Source: Cantharellus purpuraceus
Taxonomy: Eukaryota > Basidiomycota > Agaricomycetes > Cantharellales > Hydnaceae
Assembly: GCA_025174535.1 (NCBI GenBank)
Contig: JALBUN010000012.1
Location: 1 to 64,000 of the forward strand
Length of the DNA: 64,000 nt
Direction: 5' to 3'
A program made the translations under genes and the position numbers. The notes under the pieces are model-generated. The model did not search any database and was not told the origin of the DNA. It was given only the letters and a program-made list of their open reading frames with translations. Below, piece by piece: positions 1 through 11,101 of the stretch; the first letter of the stretch is position 1; the number at the start of each line of letters is the position of its first letter.

Positions 1-3000
1 TATGTGACCTGCTCCTTGCATCTCTAGTTAGCTTTCACTCAAACTCAGAATTCAGACTACGGCACATTCTTTCAGCCTGGATTCGACTCCAACGATTATG
101 CCAATGCGGTTCTCGCCGGTGAAATATACTCTACGCAACAGGCTAAGAAACCAGCAAAACCATATAAGTCTGTGACAGGCGAACCAGCAAAAGAAGACAT
201 TTCTCTTGTCCTTACAAAGCTAAATATCGGAATTGATGACGTCGCAAAGCAGCTTAGGACTGTTGTATGTGGTTTCTACCAGCTATCTGTCTTAGAGAAT
301 CGCTCATTGACAGGTGGTTACCTTGTGAATCTGTTAGGTAACGATCCATCACGAAGCGTTGCTAGTGCAAGCTGCGGGCGCTGGAGAACTCGAGGAGTCG
401 CTAGTTACTGTTCGTCGAGGCTTAACCGAGGTGACGCAGTCTCTTGACAAGTACGTGGCCTTCGCCTGTGCTACTCTGGGGACTTGTATTTAGATCGTAC
501 CATTCCTAGACTTCGTCAGAAAATACGACGCCCATATCAAACCCTTGAAGGTCACGTCTCCCGTTTACAGCGTCTGCAACTAGCGTCCGATGTCATAAGG
601 CGTACAGCACGCTTCGTAATTGTGGCGCGGAGGCTCGAGTTTCAGATGTCAGAAATGAACAAGGTTTCTGGTTCTGGTTTTGGTTCAGCTGGGGGCAAGA
701 TCAATGTGAACGGGAAAGAACTCGTTGGTACCAGCGAAGATGGACATGAAGGCGAGAAAGAGCGTAATCTTGCCAAGGCCGCGTTGAGTATCGCTGAGCT
801 AGGTGGATAAACAACTTCTTTTGTATTTGTATCATAGCAAGACTAACCGTCGCATCAGCATCACTATTAGACGAGTCTACACCTAGACTAGATTCGCCGA
901 CGAATTCCGTTTATTCCGCTCATGCGTCTGATCAATTAGTATCAGACGAGCAAGCCATTCCATTACGTTCCGTCAATGCTGTTACGGCATATTTGCCTGC
1001 CATTGATGCCGCACGCATTCAAGTGACCACAGAGATGGAGAACATGGTCGTGTCCGGGCTTGCTACAATGGTGGATTCTTTGGCCATCAATTTATGACAT
1101 TCATGCTGAGTCCATGTCATTAGAATCAGTCTTTGTTGGCTTCTTCTCTTCAAACAGCGTATAACCTTCGCCAATTACCCGAGCTCGTGCGAAATCTGGT
1201 TGCTGACCTCACGGAGACGGTGCAAACGCGGATTCAATCCACATTTGATGTATCACGCATCTCAAATGAGGCCAATTCTAAAGGTTCGTGTTATCGTCAT
1301 GGGTATACCCAGACCTTACCGAAGCCATTTGTGCGAAGACACATCCACATCTCCAAGCCTTATGTATAGGTCTCGAGTGCGGACAGAACCGACAACTGTG
1401 ACAGCGCCTCAATGGGCGACAGCCATGTGGACGCGCCTTGAGAGTCTCATTGAGGATCTTGCAATCTGTTGCACGAAAGTGTGTAATCGTCTTGTTCGCT
1501 TATGGGCCAGATTGAAAACCTCTCTTCAGGTCTATACCCTTGAAAAAGTTCTTAATATGAAAAGGGACCCAGTCTCACAGACGCCTTTCATGGATGAGGC
1601 AATGAAGGTGTGATGTTCTGATATTTCGCGTCTGACCGAGTCTCTGAGGTAATTCCTAGCTGTTAGAAAATAAACCGAGCTCCATGTTCTGGACAACACT
1701 CTCACGCTCTCTGGAAAGCAGCTCCCGAGATGCCGCTAAGGGTACGAATAATAGTTGTATACTTGGAAGTGAGCCACTGAGTATCCTTAGGTTCATCTTT
1801 TCTTCAGCAAACTCTAGGAACAGGTTACCCACGATTATTGCGGCTTTTCCATGATTTTTTTGCAAAGATCGCCGTTCAAACTGATACATTGTACTCGCAG
1901 AGTCATCAGAGGCGGGTCAAAGTGGCTTGGCATACTGCAAGTCTTTGACTGATGTGGTGTCTATTTTCAGTCCCGAAACAGTGCTTGTACTGCGGGCCGT
2001 CTCTCAATTTGAGGCATTTTACCTCTCACGTTCCCTGAACCGTCTTAACGAATCCGTTGGTCAGGCGATGTCGGGTGGTTCACGCGCGCCACCTGGTGCA
2101 GCAGAGGGCATTGGTATAGCTCGTACGGTAGCAAATGAGCTCGATTCAGCAAAGTTCGACCCCCTGCTCGTGACGGCTGTGGCTAAGAACGTGAGCGTCG
2201 CGCTAGAGGGATTAGTCGGGAGAATGGATAGCTTGGTAAGTCATAACTATGACGTATTTGTGCCATGAAACACGCCAGATACAATGACATGGTTTGTATA
2301 GATTGTACGAGATCGTTCTGCAATATCGATGTTGGGTCCAACGGCTTCGCCTCAATTGGCGTTGAATGCTCAGTTGATGACTGCCTTGCACCATTGCTGG
2401 ACTCGGCTCACGAAATTGAGTGACGAATATACTTCGAGCGTGTACGGAGCATTCGAACCAGCCATTCGCGTAATGGCTCTTTCTTACCTTGACTCTTCGG
2501 CTTACTGACATTGCATTAGAACATTCAACATACTTGCGAGCGCACATATGAGCCACTTCTCGTGGCGATACGACGCGAAGTTAGCTCGATTATTGCCCGC
2601 CTCCATCGAGTAGATTTTGGGAAGACCCTGGATGATCTTCCACCAAGTATGGGCGGAGCAAGCGCTTATATGAAAGAGCTTGTTGACAAGTTGTCATTCA
2701 TCCGTAAAGAAGTGCTAAGCAGATACAGCATTGGGGACATCACTCAGGAGTGGTCAGTGCTTAAGCACGTTCTGGTCCTTTTCAGCACTCACCCGTAGTT
2801 CGGCTTTTATTACAGGATGACCTCCATTGTCAAGTACGTACTCCGGACATTTGTCACCCACGTGTCGATTGCAAAGCCACTAGGCGAGAGCGGCAAGTTG
2901 CAACTCACCAGCGACATGACTGAACTTGAGTTTGCCTTGAATGCATTCATGGCCGAACGCGGACAGAATGCCGCTAAACTCGACGTCATTGGCGATGACT

Positions 3001-3385
3001 ACCGCGCTTTGCGTTCCTTAAGGTGAATCGAACGCTACCTGAAATCCTGAACTCGCTACTGATGCCCTACGGGGGCAGACCCCTTCTGTTCTTAGATAAC
3101 GCACATTTGGCATCGCCAGATTCCACCCTTGGACTTCCACCCCTGGTTGTTTTGCATCATATCTTAGTACGCTCTCCAATACCACTGCCACACACCCTGC
3201 ACGGATGGCATGAAGCTGAATATGTGCGTTGGGTGGATGAACACTCGGAAGAGGAATCATGGACTTTAATTGAAGGTGGACTTATTCATTGGGAGAAGGT
3301 GCACGAGGGAGATGATGGGGAGTGCGCGGATGAATATGTACGTTTAGCTAGAGCAGTGCTGCAACACGCTAAACGCGTCGCGTAG
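1..3385 (+). CDS. COG5: Conserved oligomeric Golgi complex subunit 5, 5' end cut by window
   Basis: COG5 is a subunit of the eight-member COG tethering complex, which captures retrograde vesicles at the Golgi. The spliced reading shows the family N-terminus (FDSNDYANAVLAGE near 80-125), a coiled-coil block (AGELEESLVTVRRGLTEV, then LRQKIRRPYQTLEGHVSRLQ) and the conserved C-terminus (RPLLFLDNAHLASP, HGWHEAEYVRWVDEHSEEE). Introns I could place exactly by phase are 265-337, 451-509 and 3023-3078; more lie in between (for example around 810-840, 1280-1360, 1615-1660, 2240-2300 and 2780-2820). Reading goes through all of these to the stop at 3383-3385. The first in-frame codons after a stop at 25-27 contain no ATG, so the start is probably in an upstream exon. 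ILV6 starts only 98 bp downstream on the same strand. Identity is firm; internal exon edges not listed are approximate. Confidence 0.9.
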
Positions 3386-3483
3386 ACTGATCACGTGCCG
3401 GTCGGCCCTTTTTTTGAAGTGACTCGTCCATACAGCGTCAGGGTCTTCCAAAGTGCAACGACGTTGGCTTGTCTTCCATATCC

Positions 3484-4708
3484 ATGCTGTCTCTACGGAG
3501 AGCACCATGGTCTCGTATCTGTTCGCGGCCTTTTGGCGTCTCAGCGAGGCGGTCACAGGAGCCCCAGATACCAAGGCCGCCACCAGGCATCGATGACTCG
3601 ACTTCAGCTCTTGACTACAAAATCTCGCAGAGAACGCGTCCGCCTCCTTTACCTGTCTTCGATTTACCCAGAGAGCGCAGCGCAGAAGAAGCTGTCACTA
3701 ACATATTATACAATACTCCGCCACCGAACATGCAACCCTATAAAAGGTGAAGTTTAGTGTGTATGCCCGTCTGTGTTGTTAAATGCCGTCTCAGGCATAT
3801 TCTGAATTGTCTTGTGCAAAATGAGCCAGGAGTGCTCTCCCGTGTTGCTGGTATATTAGCTGGCCGTGGTTTTAATATTGACTCTCTCGTCGTATGTCAA
3901 ACCGAGATCAAGGACCTCAGTCGTATGTGTATTGCACTTCGCGGCCAGGACGGTGTTGTGGAACAGGCAAGAAGACAGCTCGAGGACCTTGTATGTGTAA
4001 TTGTCCTTTAAGTGTTCAGCATATTACTTAGTCAATATGTGCACTAAGGTTCCCGTCTGGGCTGTATTGGACTACACGGACACACGCCTGATTCTCCGGG
4101 AACTCCTCTTAGTCAAAGTTTCTATTCTGGGTCCAGAGTATCTCGAGGAACAGCTCGTTGGCGGACCCTCGCATTCCCCTCGTAGAGAGCGATGGTACGA
4201 TGCTTCACATCATACCCATTTGACAACCAAGCACAGCGAGCATCAATCGACGGTTGACAGCGAGCACAAATCTAAGCTCGAGCGCGAGATCGCACTGGCT
4301 CAATCATTTGAGCATTCTGGACAACCCATACACCGCATGCCGGCCCTTGATCCACCTGCTATTACCCCCTCAGAGGCTCTACGTCATAAGCACCAACATC
4401 TCCAGTCTATCTCAACGCTGGCATCTCAATTCGGCGCAAAGATTGTCGATGTCAGCGAAAACAGCGTCATCGTAGAGATGACAGGAAAATCGAGCAGGGT
4501 TGAGGCATTTTTGAGTCTTGTGAAGCCATTTGGCGTACTCGAAAGCGCAAGAACAGGTGAGCCCCCGCCCAAAGCGTGGCTTATGCTGCACTGACTATTG
4601 GCGACTTCAGGTCTTATGGTCATGCCGCGGACGCCTATAGCATCGGATACTGAAGAAAACACGGCTGAGACAGAGGCTGTAGATGCTAGCTTGCTGCCTC
4701 CAGGGTAA
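3484..4708 (+). CDS. ILV6: Acetolactate synthase regulatory (small) subunit, mitochondrial
   Basis: This is the regulatory subunit of acetohydroxyacid synthase, the first step of valine, leucine and isoleucine synthesis; in fungi it is mitochondrial and confers valine feedback. The ATG at 3484 gives an Arg/Ser-rich presequence (MLSLRRAPWSRICSRPFG) as expected for import. After introns 3747-3794, 3991-4048 and 4557-4610 (all phase-consistent), the protein contains the ACT domain (HILNCLVQNEPGVLSRVAG, GRGFNIDSLVV), the second half (VSILGPEYLEEQL), a fungal-type linker, and the C-terminal ALS_SS_C domain (LASQFGAKIVDVSENSVIVE). It ends with an acidic tail at 4706-4708. It is convergent with PDK1, 305 bp away. 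Confidence 0.93.
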
Positions 4709-5013
4709 AAGTCCGAGAGACAATTGTTCTTCACTAAAAATAATACGCGTTTGTTTTCGACGAGAAAGCACAAGCCCGTAGAAGTCATCTACACCGGAAA
4801 CGGACTGTAATTATGGATTATGGTTGTATGGGTACAGCGCGTCAGGTAGGTATCAACAGCAAATGTCAGGGGTGAATGCACGATTAGACCGGAGATTTGA
4901 ATGTGCAAATACGACAGGAAGTGAACCATAATGCTTATTGCGTGGAATAATATGAATGCGTGACCGTGGATACCTCAAAGTAAGAACTGAACGAAAGTGC
5001 CAATCACACAGAA

Positions 5014-7408
5014 TTAAGACAGTTGTATCCTTTCGGTTACAATGGGTTGCAACTCCGGGTTTGGTGCTGGAGTGGGAGGTAGTGCCTCTCTGATCTCTTT
5101 CGCCCATCGAGCTGCGAGTGCGGGGTCATCAGTGACATAGGTATACGACTTGGTGATCTGCGTTGGAAATATCAGTCAGAAGTGTGATGTGACAGATACA
5201 GACGATTGATAAATTTACTGTTTGTACCACAAACGTTTGATCCCCTTTCTCCACCCCCATCACGACACCGATGCCACCGCCCTGGCCACCAATTAGCATC
5301 TCTTTCTTCACCACCAGTTCTCCGTCACGATCTTTGATGCACAACAACCGTGTTTTCGTCAGAACTAGTAAGCGCGCTTTACTTCCCTGCGCGCCCAGCC
5401 CCTTCTTCGCGCTCACAGTCAGGGGAAGCAATTGTCGCGGGAAAGCTCGCCTAGTCGCTTTGTGTACGCACGACGTGAACACAGGAGTCTCTGAGGGGCG
5501 GAGAAGCGGCATCCAGCGCGCCGGATCAGACAGGGTTGTCGAAACTGATGTAGTTGATGGGCGCCGGCTGCGACTCGAGAGAGTCAGTGACTCCAAGATG
5601 CCGCCTAGTCTCCCCGTGGGGCCTTCGCTAGGGCTCCAGTCATCGTGAGAAGAAATGGTTTCACGAACATCCAAGACTGTAGGCGACGGAGACCGTAGAA
5701 AATCGGACGGTTCCTGCTCCGGTCCCGCTACGTCTGAGTCAGCAGAGCTACCGTCTTCAGGCATCCCTATGCTTGCAGCGCTGTTGATGCTGGAGTCTAT
5801 ACCCTCGTGTCCTTGCGCATCATCACTTTCATTCAGTTCTTCATCAGTCGCATGCTGTTGCTCCTTCTCCACGTTGGATGCAGCATCAGCGCTGATGGAG
5901 TGAACCGCATTTCTGAACATTCCTGCCCCAATAGGGGGCACTGAATCTGTCCATAAAGTTTCCCACAACAAACATTCGAAAAAGGGATGTGCTCGCAATG
6001 CCGACAAGTCGTTGGGAGACCCTGGTCCACCTGCGCCCAGACGTGCAGCAGGGTCAAGGACCTATCCACGACACATGTAAACTTGGTGGACTTTGAAATA
6101 AAAGAAGACGGACAAGAAGTCTAGTCACCAGGTCTCGTGCAATATCATCGAACTGAAGCGGAAAAGTATAATTGAGGGTTTTGACCTTGTCCCACATGAG
6201 ATAAGTGGAAGGCCCCTGGAATGGAAATGAACCGGATATCATCTGGTAGAGGATGCAACCTATAGCCCATAGATCGGAGCTATGGAAGTTTACGATTGAT
6301 TAGTTGTCAAGCTATCATCCGATTATCCGATATAAAAATCTTACCTCTTGCACATGGTATTGTTGAAAAGGAGCTCTGGGGGTACATACTGAGGAGTTCC
6401 AACCCATGAGTTTGAGCTGTCCTCTATAGCAAAACTTAGTTACTAGAAGAGCATTCGCCGGTGAGGTCACACACCATCTTTTCCGGCTTCAAATATCATC
6501 GCACTCCCAAAATCGGTAATCTTTATTCGCATGTTACCATCCAGCAGAATGTTTTCTGGTTTCAGATCACGATGGACAACGCCCCTCGAGTGCATCCAGG
6601 CCGTAGTATCAATTATCTGAGCAGCATACCAACGAGAACAAGGGAGACATATAGACCCTAGGCGGGCTATCTGCTTCTGTAACTCGCCACACGGAACAAG
6701 ATCAAGCACGAAGTCTGGCAAGTGAGAATAACTTAATCCCGCGTTCCATGAGGTTTATAAAGACTTACACCAGCTCCATTCATCCTGGAATGCCCAATTC
6801 AACTGCACAATTCCCGGGTGGCCACTAAGCTTAAGAAGTACATTTCTTTCAACATTGGCGATCTTGACTACATTCTTGCGCGCAAGAGGTCCCTTGTCAA
6901 TAATCTTGATGGCATAAGCCTTCCGATTTGGTGGATACATCGCCACCATGACCTACGCCCGAGTCAGCAGCTAAACCATGATCCTTCTCTTGACAATACA
7001 AACTGTTGAATATGACCCCTCGCCCAGAACATCCCCGAACTCGAAATCATCGGGACCCAACCTGCCAGCATTAGAGTTGCTTCGGGATTTGTTTGCCATT
7101 TTCCGTGAGTTAACATCGTTGGTTTTCTCGCCGAGTAGTTCCCTTGAGAGATACAGTGGGGCGCGTGTTCTAGTGGGTGTGGATGATCCACCAGACGGAC
7201 TCCTATTACGAGGAGAAGAGAAGGCGCGGAGGGGCCCAGGACGAGGAGTATTTAGAAGTAATGAAGAGGAAGAGCTACTGCTGGAAGATGAAGAAATGAC
7301 CGAGGCGTTCCGGCTGAGAGCAGCGAGAGCAGCAGCAGAGCCAGGAGCTGGCAGGCTTGAGGGAGTGGATGAGAGAAGCGAAGGCGTCTCTACCTCGAGG
7401 TGGAGCAT
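5014..7408 (-). CDS. PDK1/Pkh-type AGC protein kinase with C-terminal PH domain
   Basis: This is a 3-phosphoinositide-dependent kinase-1 homologue (yeast Pkh1/2, fission yeast Ksg1), which phosphorylates the activation loop of other AGC kinases downstream of membrane lipids. The ATG at 7408 opens a Ser-rich, probably disordered N-terminus. The kinase domain follows over several exons: Gly loop (GEGSYSTV), ATP lysine (AYAIKIIDK), catalytic loop ([14 protein letters not shown]), DFG (KITDFGSA), and the C-lobe ([19 protein letters not shown], then [12 protein letters not shown]). A long acidic/Ser linker precedes a PH-like region ([20 protein letters not shown] and [19 protein letters not shown]), with the stop at 5014-5016. 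Introns lie near 5160-5225, 6060-6105, 6280-6345, 6400-6470, 6722-6770 and 6950-7010. All kinase motifs are intact. It converges with ILV6. Confidence 0.9.
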
Positions 7409-8480
7409 TGTATGGAAGAGTCTAAGAGCCTAAACATGAACGCTATAAGAAGAGTTTGCAAACATCTCAGACTGGATCGAGACACTGGGGCTGTTCAGGC
7501 TCCGACTGCTGACTTCCTCACTGAGTCCATTTGTATTTCTGCTCACAGAAGCTGACTCGCTGCAGTGCTCAGCGCCAGTGCGACGGCACCTTACAACTCT
7601 CACACTCTCTGTGCCTGTCTCGTGATAGCTTTCTTATATTGCGAGGCTGTGACCTGGGCGTCAACCGCCAACCCCCCCAGCCTCTCGCTGCCATTGTCTC
7701 TCGAGCAGTTGCACCTTTGTGTGGGTTTCTGGCCAGTTTCTACAACGTGGTTGACATTCTGCGCCCATTGGGAGTGTACAATAACGATCATAACCGTTGT
7801 TTGGCTCAACCTGCAGTTTGCTCGTCCATAGAGGCGCGTTGGACCCCACACGCTAACATGATTAGCCATGCAATTGTTCTGAATTCAGCATCCCTGCCAT
7901 AGTCTGTCAATCTGTCTTCCGCTTGGAGGACTAGGTCAATTCATATGACAGAAGGCCCGAGAGACATCTCTAGCCAGCCCTAGCACTTGCACGTTTCCGA
8001 CCCGACACAGGGACATACAATAGTCAGACCATCCCTATATTCTGGGTGATGCAAATGGTGTGTACCTGTGTTGACGTCTGATCATTTAATACATACACCT
8101 CCATCGGAATGTTCACTTCAGTATAATCCGGCCATGTTCATGACTCGTTCACTGCTTGTGGTTGGTTCCTTGATGTTCTGGTATCATCACTCCATGTATT
8201 TCGCAGCACTGATGCTCTTGTAGGTAGGCTGGATATCCATGCCTCATTGTGAATGTTTGCAGAACTCAGACATTGTTAATCCACACACTGACGCCGTGTG
8301 TCCAGAGTGATACCCCATGATGTGAATGAAATTTAAGGAGAACAAGTCTGTTTTATTAGTAACCTCTATTTATATATGCCATTCCATTGCATGATGCATG
8401 TCTAATGATGACTATACCCTTTCAAATTCTTTCCTTTGTACCCACACCTAACATGCCTGCATAAAAAGGTCTGTGGTACT
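7409..8480. other. Gene-free upstream region of PDK1
   Basis: About 1.07 kb with no supportable coding region. Short open frames on both strands lack fungal protein motifs and splice continuity. It probably contains the PDK1 promoter and marks the border between unique DNA and the retrotransposon complex that starts near 8480. Confidence 0.5.
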
Positions 8481-8499
8481 TGTTAAGGGCTGGAAAACT

Positions 8500-8760
8500 C
8501 AGGGTTCAAATGGAATAACCAGAGTTTGGCTGCTAGTGAAGAAGGGGAGGAGACTTTACTGTTCCAGTTCAACTGGAGACAGAATGGGACAATAACTATT
8601 GAGTTGAATTGAGTGGACTTGGCTTCAACTTGTGTATTGCACCCCCTCAGATCGTCAGTCCAATATTTCAGAGTTTGGAGCATGGAGTTGGATCAAGGAT
8701 CCAGAGTTTGACTTGTCAAGAAAGTACTTGTCAAGAAAGTACTTGTCAAGAAGCTAGCAA
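8500..8760. repeat. Strongly decayed LTR-G2-related repeat plus 15-bp tandem repeat
   Basis: Positions 8505-8590 resemble 10503-10584 (shared ttactgtt..agttcaac..gagacag). Positions 8605-8700 resemble the LTR-G2 interior (shared ggacttggcttca and a following tgca-ccctc block), but nearly every CpG is lost. At 8711-8756 a 15-bp unit, acttgtcaagaaagt, occurs about three times. This looks like the oldest repeat layer. From 8760 to 9150 I see only low-complexity, CpG-poor repeat-like sequence and no gene. Confidence 0.5.
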
Positions 8761-9159
8761 CCAAGAAGTTGATGGGGCAAATCTTAGTCGATATATGAAC
8801 TACTGTAATAGACAGAGAGTAGCCTGTATAAGTATGTGGAGATTGATGAAACTAAAAGCAATAAGACAATAAGATGGATATGGAGTACAACATGGAAAGG
8901 GGTTTGGAGTTTGGACCCAAGTCTGAACTAAACTAAGCAATATAAAAGAAGAAGGTTTGTTGTAACCCATAAGAAGAAACTACTTATAAGGAGAATAATA
9001 ATGGAGTTCAGGGTTAATGGAGGTGGATTTGACAGAGAATGGAGATCTGGAGATGGAGATCCAGAGATTGGACTTGGTGTTACAGGATGTAACAGTACTC
9101 CTCCTCTGCATACTGTGTCTCCAAGGCCCCAATATCTGCCAGCCTCTGTGTGTTATGAC

Positions 9160-9461
9160 TGTGAGGGCGACGCTGATGACGAGGCCACAACAACAAGATA
9201 CTCAATAAGTGAGAGCCGATAAGAAATAATGCCAGCTGGTACAGCGGATATCCTCAGAGATCAAGCTGAGGGGATCACACTGCACCAAGGCAAGTCTTTA
9301 TACTAAATGATGGAGACGGATAGGAGAACCAAGATAGGGGAGGAAAGATAGGGGAAGTGATAGGGGCAATGAAATAGGGGAGACGCACCCTGACAGGCTG
9401 CGCTGATAGGGGTGTCAAGAGAAATACTAAAAATAGAATATGACTTATTTGAACCCTGACA
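9160..9461 (-). mobile_element. Solo LTR-G1 with TSD ATGAC
   Basis: This is the reverse-complement of the Gypsy-1 LTR: it starts tgtgagggcg and ends aaccctgaca. It is flanked by ATGAC (9155-9159 and 9462-9466); removing it restores tgttatgactatattc of LTR-G2. It is 302 bp against 360-361 bp for the Gypsy-1 LTRs because it has only one copy of the gaggatatccgctgtacca segment, so the Gypsy-1 lineage has gained a 59-bp internal duplication or this copy has lost it. Confidence 0.87.
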
Positions 9462-9756
9462 ATGACTATATTCATTAACGTCCAGATCCCCATCCGATCC
9501 ACTCAGATCCCCGTGCATATGAAATCTATACTCCATTTGGAAACCGCCGTCTCCATCTCCCTGTCCGATCGTCACCGCCAATTCCACCCATCCGTCTCCG
9601 GTTCCAATTGATGCATCAGCATCACCATAGGAACCCAGACATCCGTCCCCATCGGACTCAGACATACTCATGCAAGGCCGTTGGCCTCAGAGACCCATCA
9701 CCAGAGTAATTATTATTAGATTTCAAAATATGTATTTAAGTTGCCCAACTGGGGAC

Positions 9757-9939
9757 TGTAGATGGAGCTTTGAGACCTTGAAGAAGGCCTTTACTTCCAC
9801 TCTGATACTGACTCATTGGGTTCCAGACGTTCCTATCCTATTAGAGACCAATGCCTCCGACTATGCACTTGCCGCGATCCTGTCCATCATCTCTCCAGAC
9901 AACGGACAAGTCCATCCGATAGCTTTTCACTCGCGTACA
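9757..9939 (+). pseudogene. Captured Gypsy-2 pol (RT/RNase H) fragment inside an LTR
   Basis: The + strand encodes SFETLKKAFTSTLILTHWVP and SDYALAAILSI, matching Gypsy-2 pol around 29040-29225 (minus strand). It sits between LTR segments ending ggggact and starting gtattagtgaggg. In intact LTR-G2 those are separated by about 107 bp holding the predicted transcription start. So about 180 bp of pol has replaced the R-start region of this LTR. Confidence 0.8.
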
Positions 9940-10082
9940 GTATTAGTGAGGGCGCAGCACATAAGCTGAAGCCAAGTCCATCCCGACCATGACATGCTCC
10001 GACTCCAACCCAACCTCCAACCCAAACTCTGACCCAAACTCCAACCCAAACTCCAACCCCCAATCGGACCTAGTGTGTAACA

Positions 10083-10584
10083 CTGTGGAAGCTGAGCATT
10101 GGAGGCAATTGGAGGTGGTGGCCCAGGGGGTTGGCAAGCAAGTAAGAGCATACATGCATACTGGGTCCATTGGGGGGTCAAATCTTCAGGGTTGGAGTTG
10201 GAGTCAGAGGTGTGGTGGTGGTTGGAACAGACTTGGCTTCAGCTTATGTGCTGCACCCTCACTAATACCTGTGTCCAAGATTTTGGAGATGGAATATGAC
10301 TTAAGTAGGTAGGATCAGACTTAGGACCTAGACATGATTTGATATTTGAACTGGGGAATGAAAGTCCCCAGTAGTATGACTTAAATACATATGTGAAACC
10401 TAAGAATAATTACTCCAGTGATGGATCTCTAAGGCCAATGGCCTTATGTGAGTATGTCCAAGTCCAACAGGGGCAGATATCTAGGTGTTAAGTACTGACA
10501 TGGAATTCAAAGGAGTAACTGGAGTTTGGATGCTAGACATGTATGGGGAGGGACTTTACTGTTCTAGTTCAACCAGAGACAGAG
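10083..10584. repeat. Decayed LTR-G2-family fragment
   Basis: Positions 10160-10500 follow the antisense-orientation LTR-G2 order (cagacttggcttcagcttatg, gattttggagatgga, gatatttgaactgggg, a block like gtatgtccaagtccaac) with many CpG-to-TpG/CpA changes and indels. The ends are not resolvable. Positions 10503-10584 match 8505-8590. No coding content was recognised. Confidence 0.5.
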
Positions 10585-10960
10585 TGTTATGCACTAGGTC
10601 CGATTGGGGGTTGGAGATTGTGTTGGAGATTGGGTTGGAGTGACAGTTGGAGTCAGAGCAGAGTCCCCAGTCGGGCAACTTGAATACATATTTGAAATCT
10701 AATAATAATTACTCCAGTGATGGGTCTCTGAGGCCAACAGCCTTATGTGGATATGTCCAAGTCCAATGGGGATGGATGTCTGTTCCTATGGTGATGCTGA
10801 TGCATCAATCGGAACCGGAGGCAGATGAGTGAAATCAGCAGTGACAATCAGACAGATAAATGGAGATGTGATGGTTTCCAAATGGAGTATAGATTTCATG
10901 TGCACAGGGATCTGAGTGGATCCGATGGGGATCTGGGTGTTAATGAATATAGTCATAACA
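10585..10960 (-). mobile_element. Decayed LTR-G2 (3' LTR of a relic Gypsy-2-family element)
   Basis: This copy starts tgttatgcactaggtccg and ends gaatatagtcataaca, and is followed by the same internal sequence (gtatctctccatttaagg) that follows the Gypsy-2 3' LTR at 14512. Compared with 14103-14511, almost every difference is CpG changed to TpG or CpA. It retains the roughly 100-bp segment (10768-10880) deleted from Gypsy-2's own LTRs. No partner LTR or TSD is left, because Copia-1 interrupts the relic at 12135. Confidence 0.75.
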
Positions 10961-11101
10961 GTATCTCTCCATTTAAGGCTGAGCCCCTGAGGCCTCATGT
11001 CTGTGGACTGAATAGGTGAGATGGTTGGGCACAGTCAGAGTTATACTGGGGGTCTGGAGACATATAAAAGGAGGGGCATGTTTGAGGTCTTATCCTCAAC
11101 A

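Larger units (their letters stand above)
9151..10082 (+). mobile_element. Solo LTR-G2 with TSD CTGTG
   Basis: The segment begins tgttatgac and ends gtgtgtaaca, the sense-orientation ends of the Gypsy-2 LTR. It is flanked by the direct repeat CTGTG (9146-9150 and 10083-10087). It contains the long-form LTR segment (9543-9660) that is missing from Gypsy-2's own LTRs, a nested solo LTR-G1 (9160-9461), and a foreign pol fragment (about 9757-9939) in place of the middle of the LTR. The intact TSD shows that it inserted as a unit and became solo by LTR-LTR recombination. Confidence 0.8.

Noticed and set aside
8711..8756. Short direct repeats as a possible CRISPR-like array
   Set aside because: Only three contiguous 15-bp units without spacers, in a eukaryotic genome; it is a simple tandem repeat.
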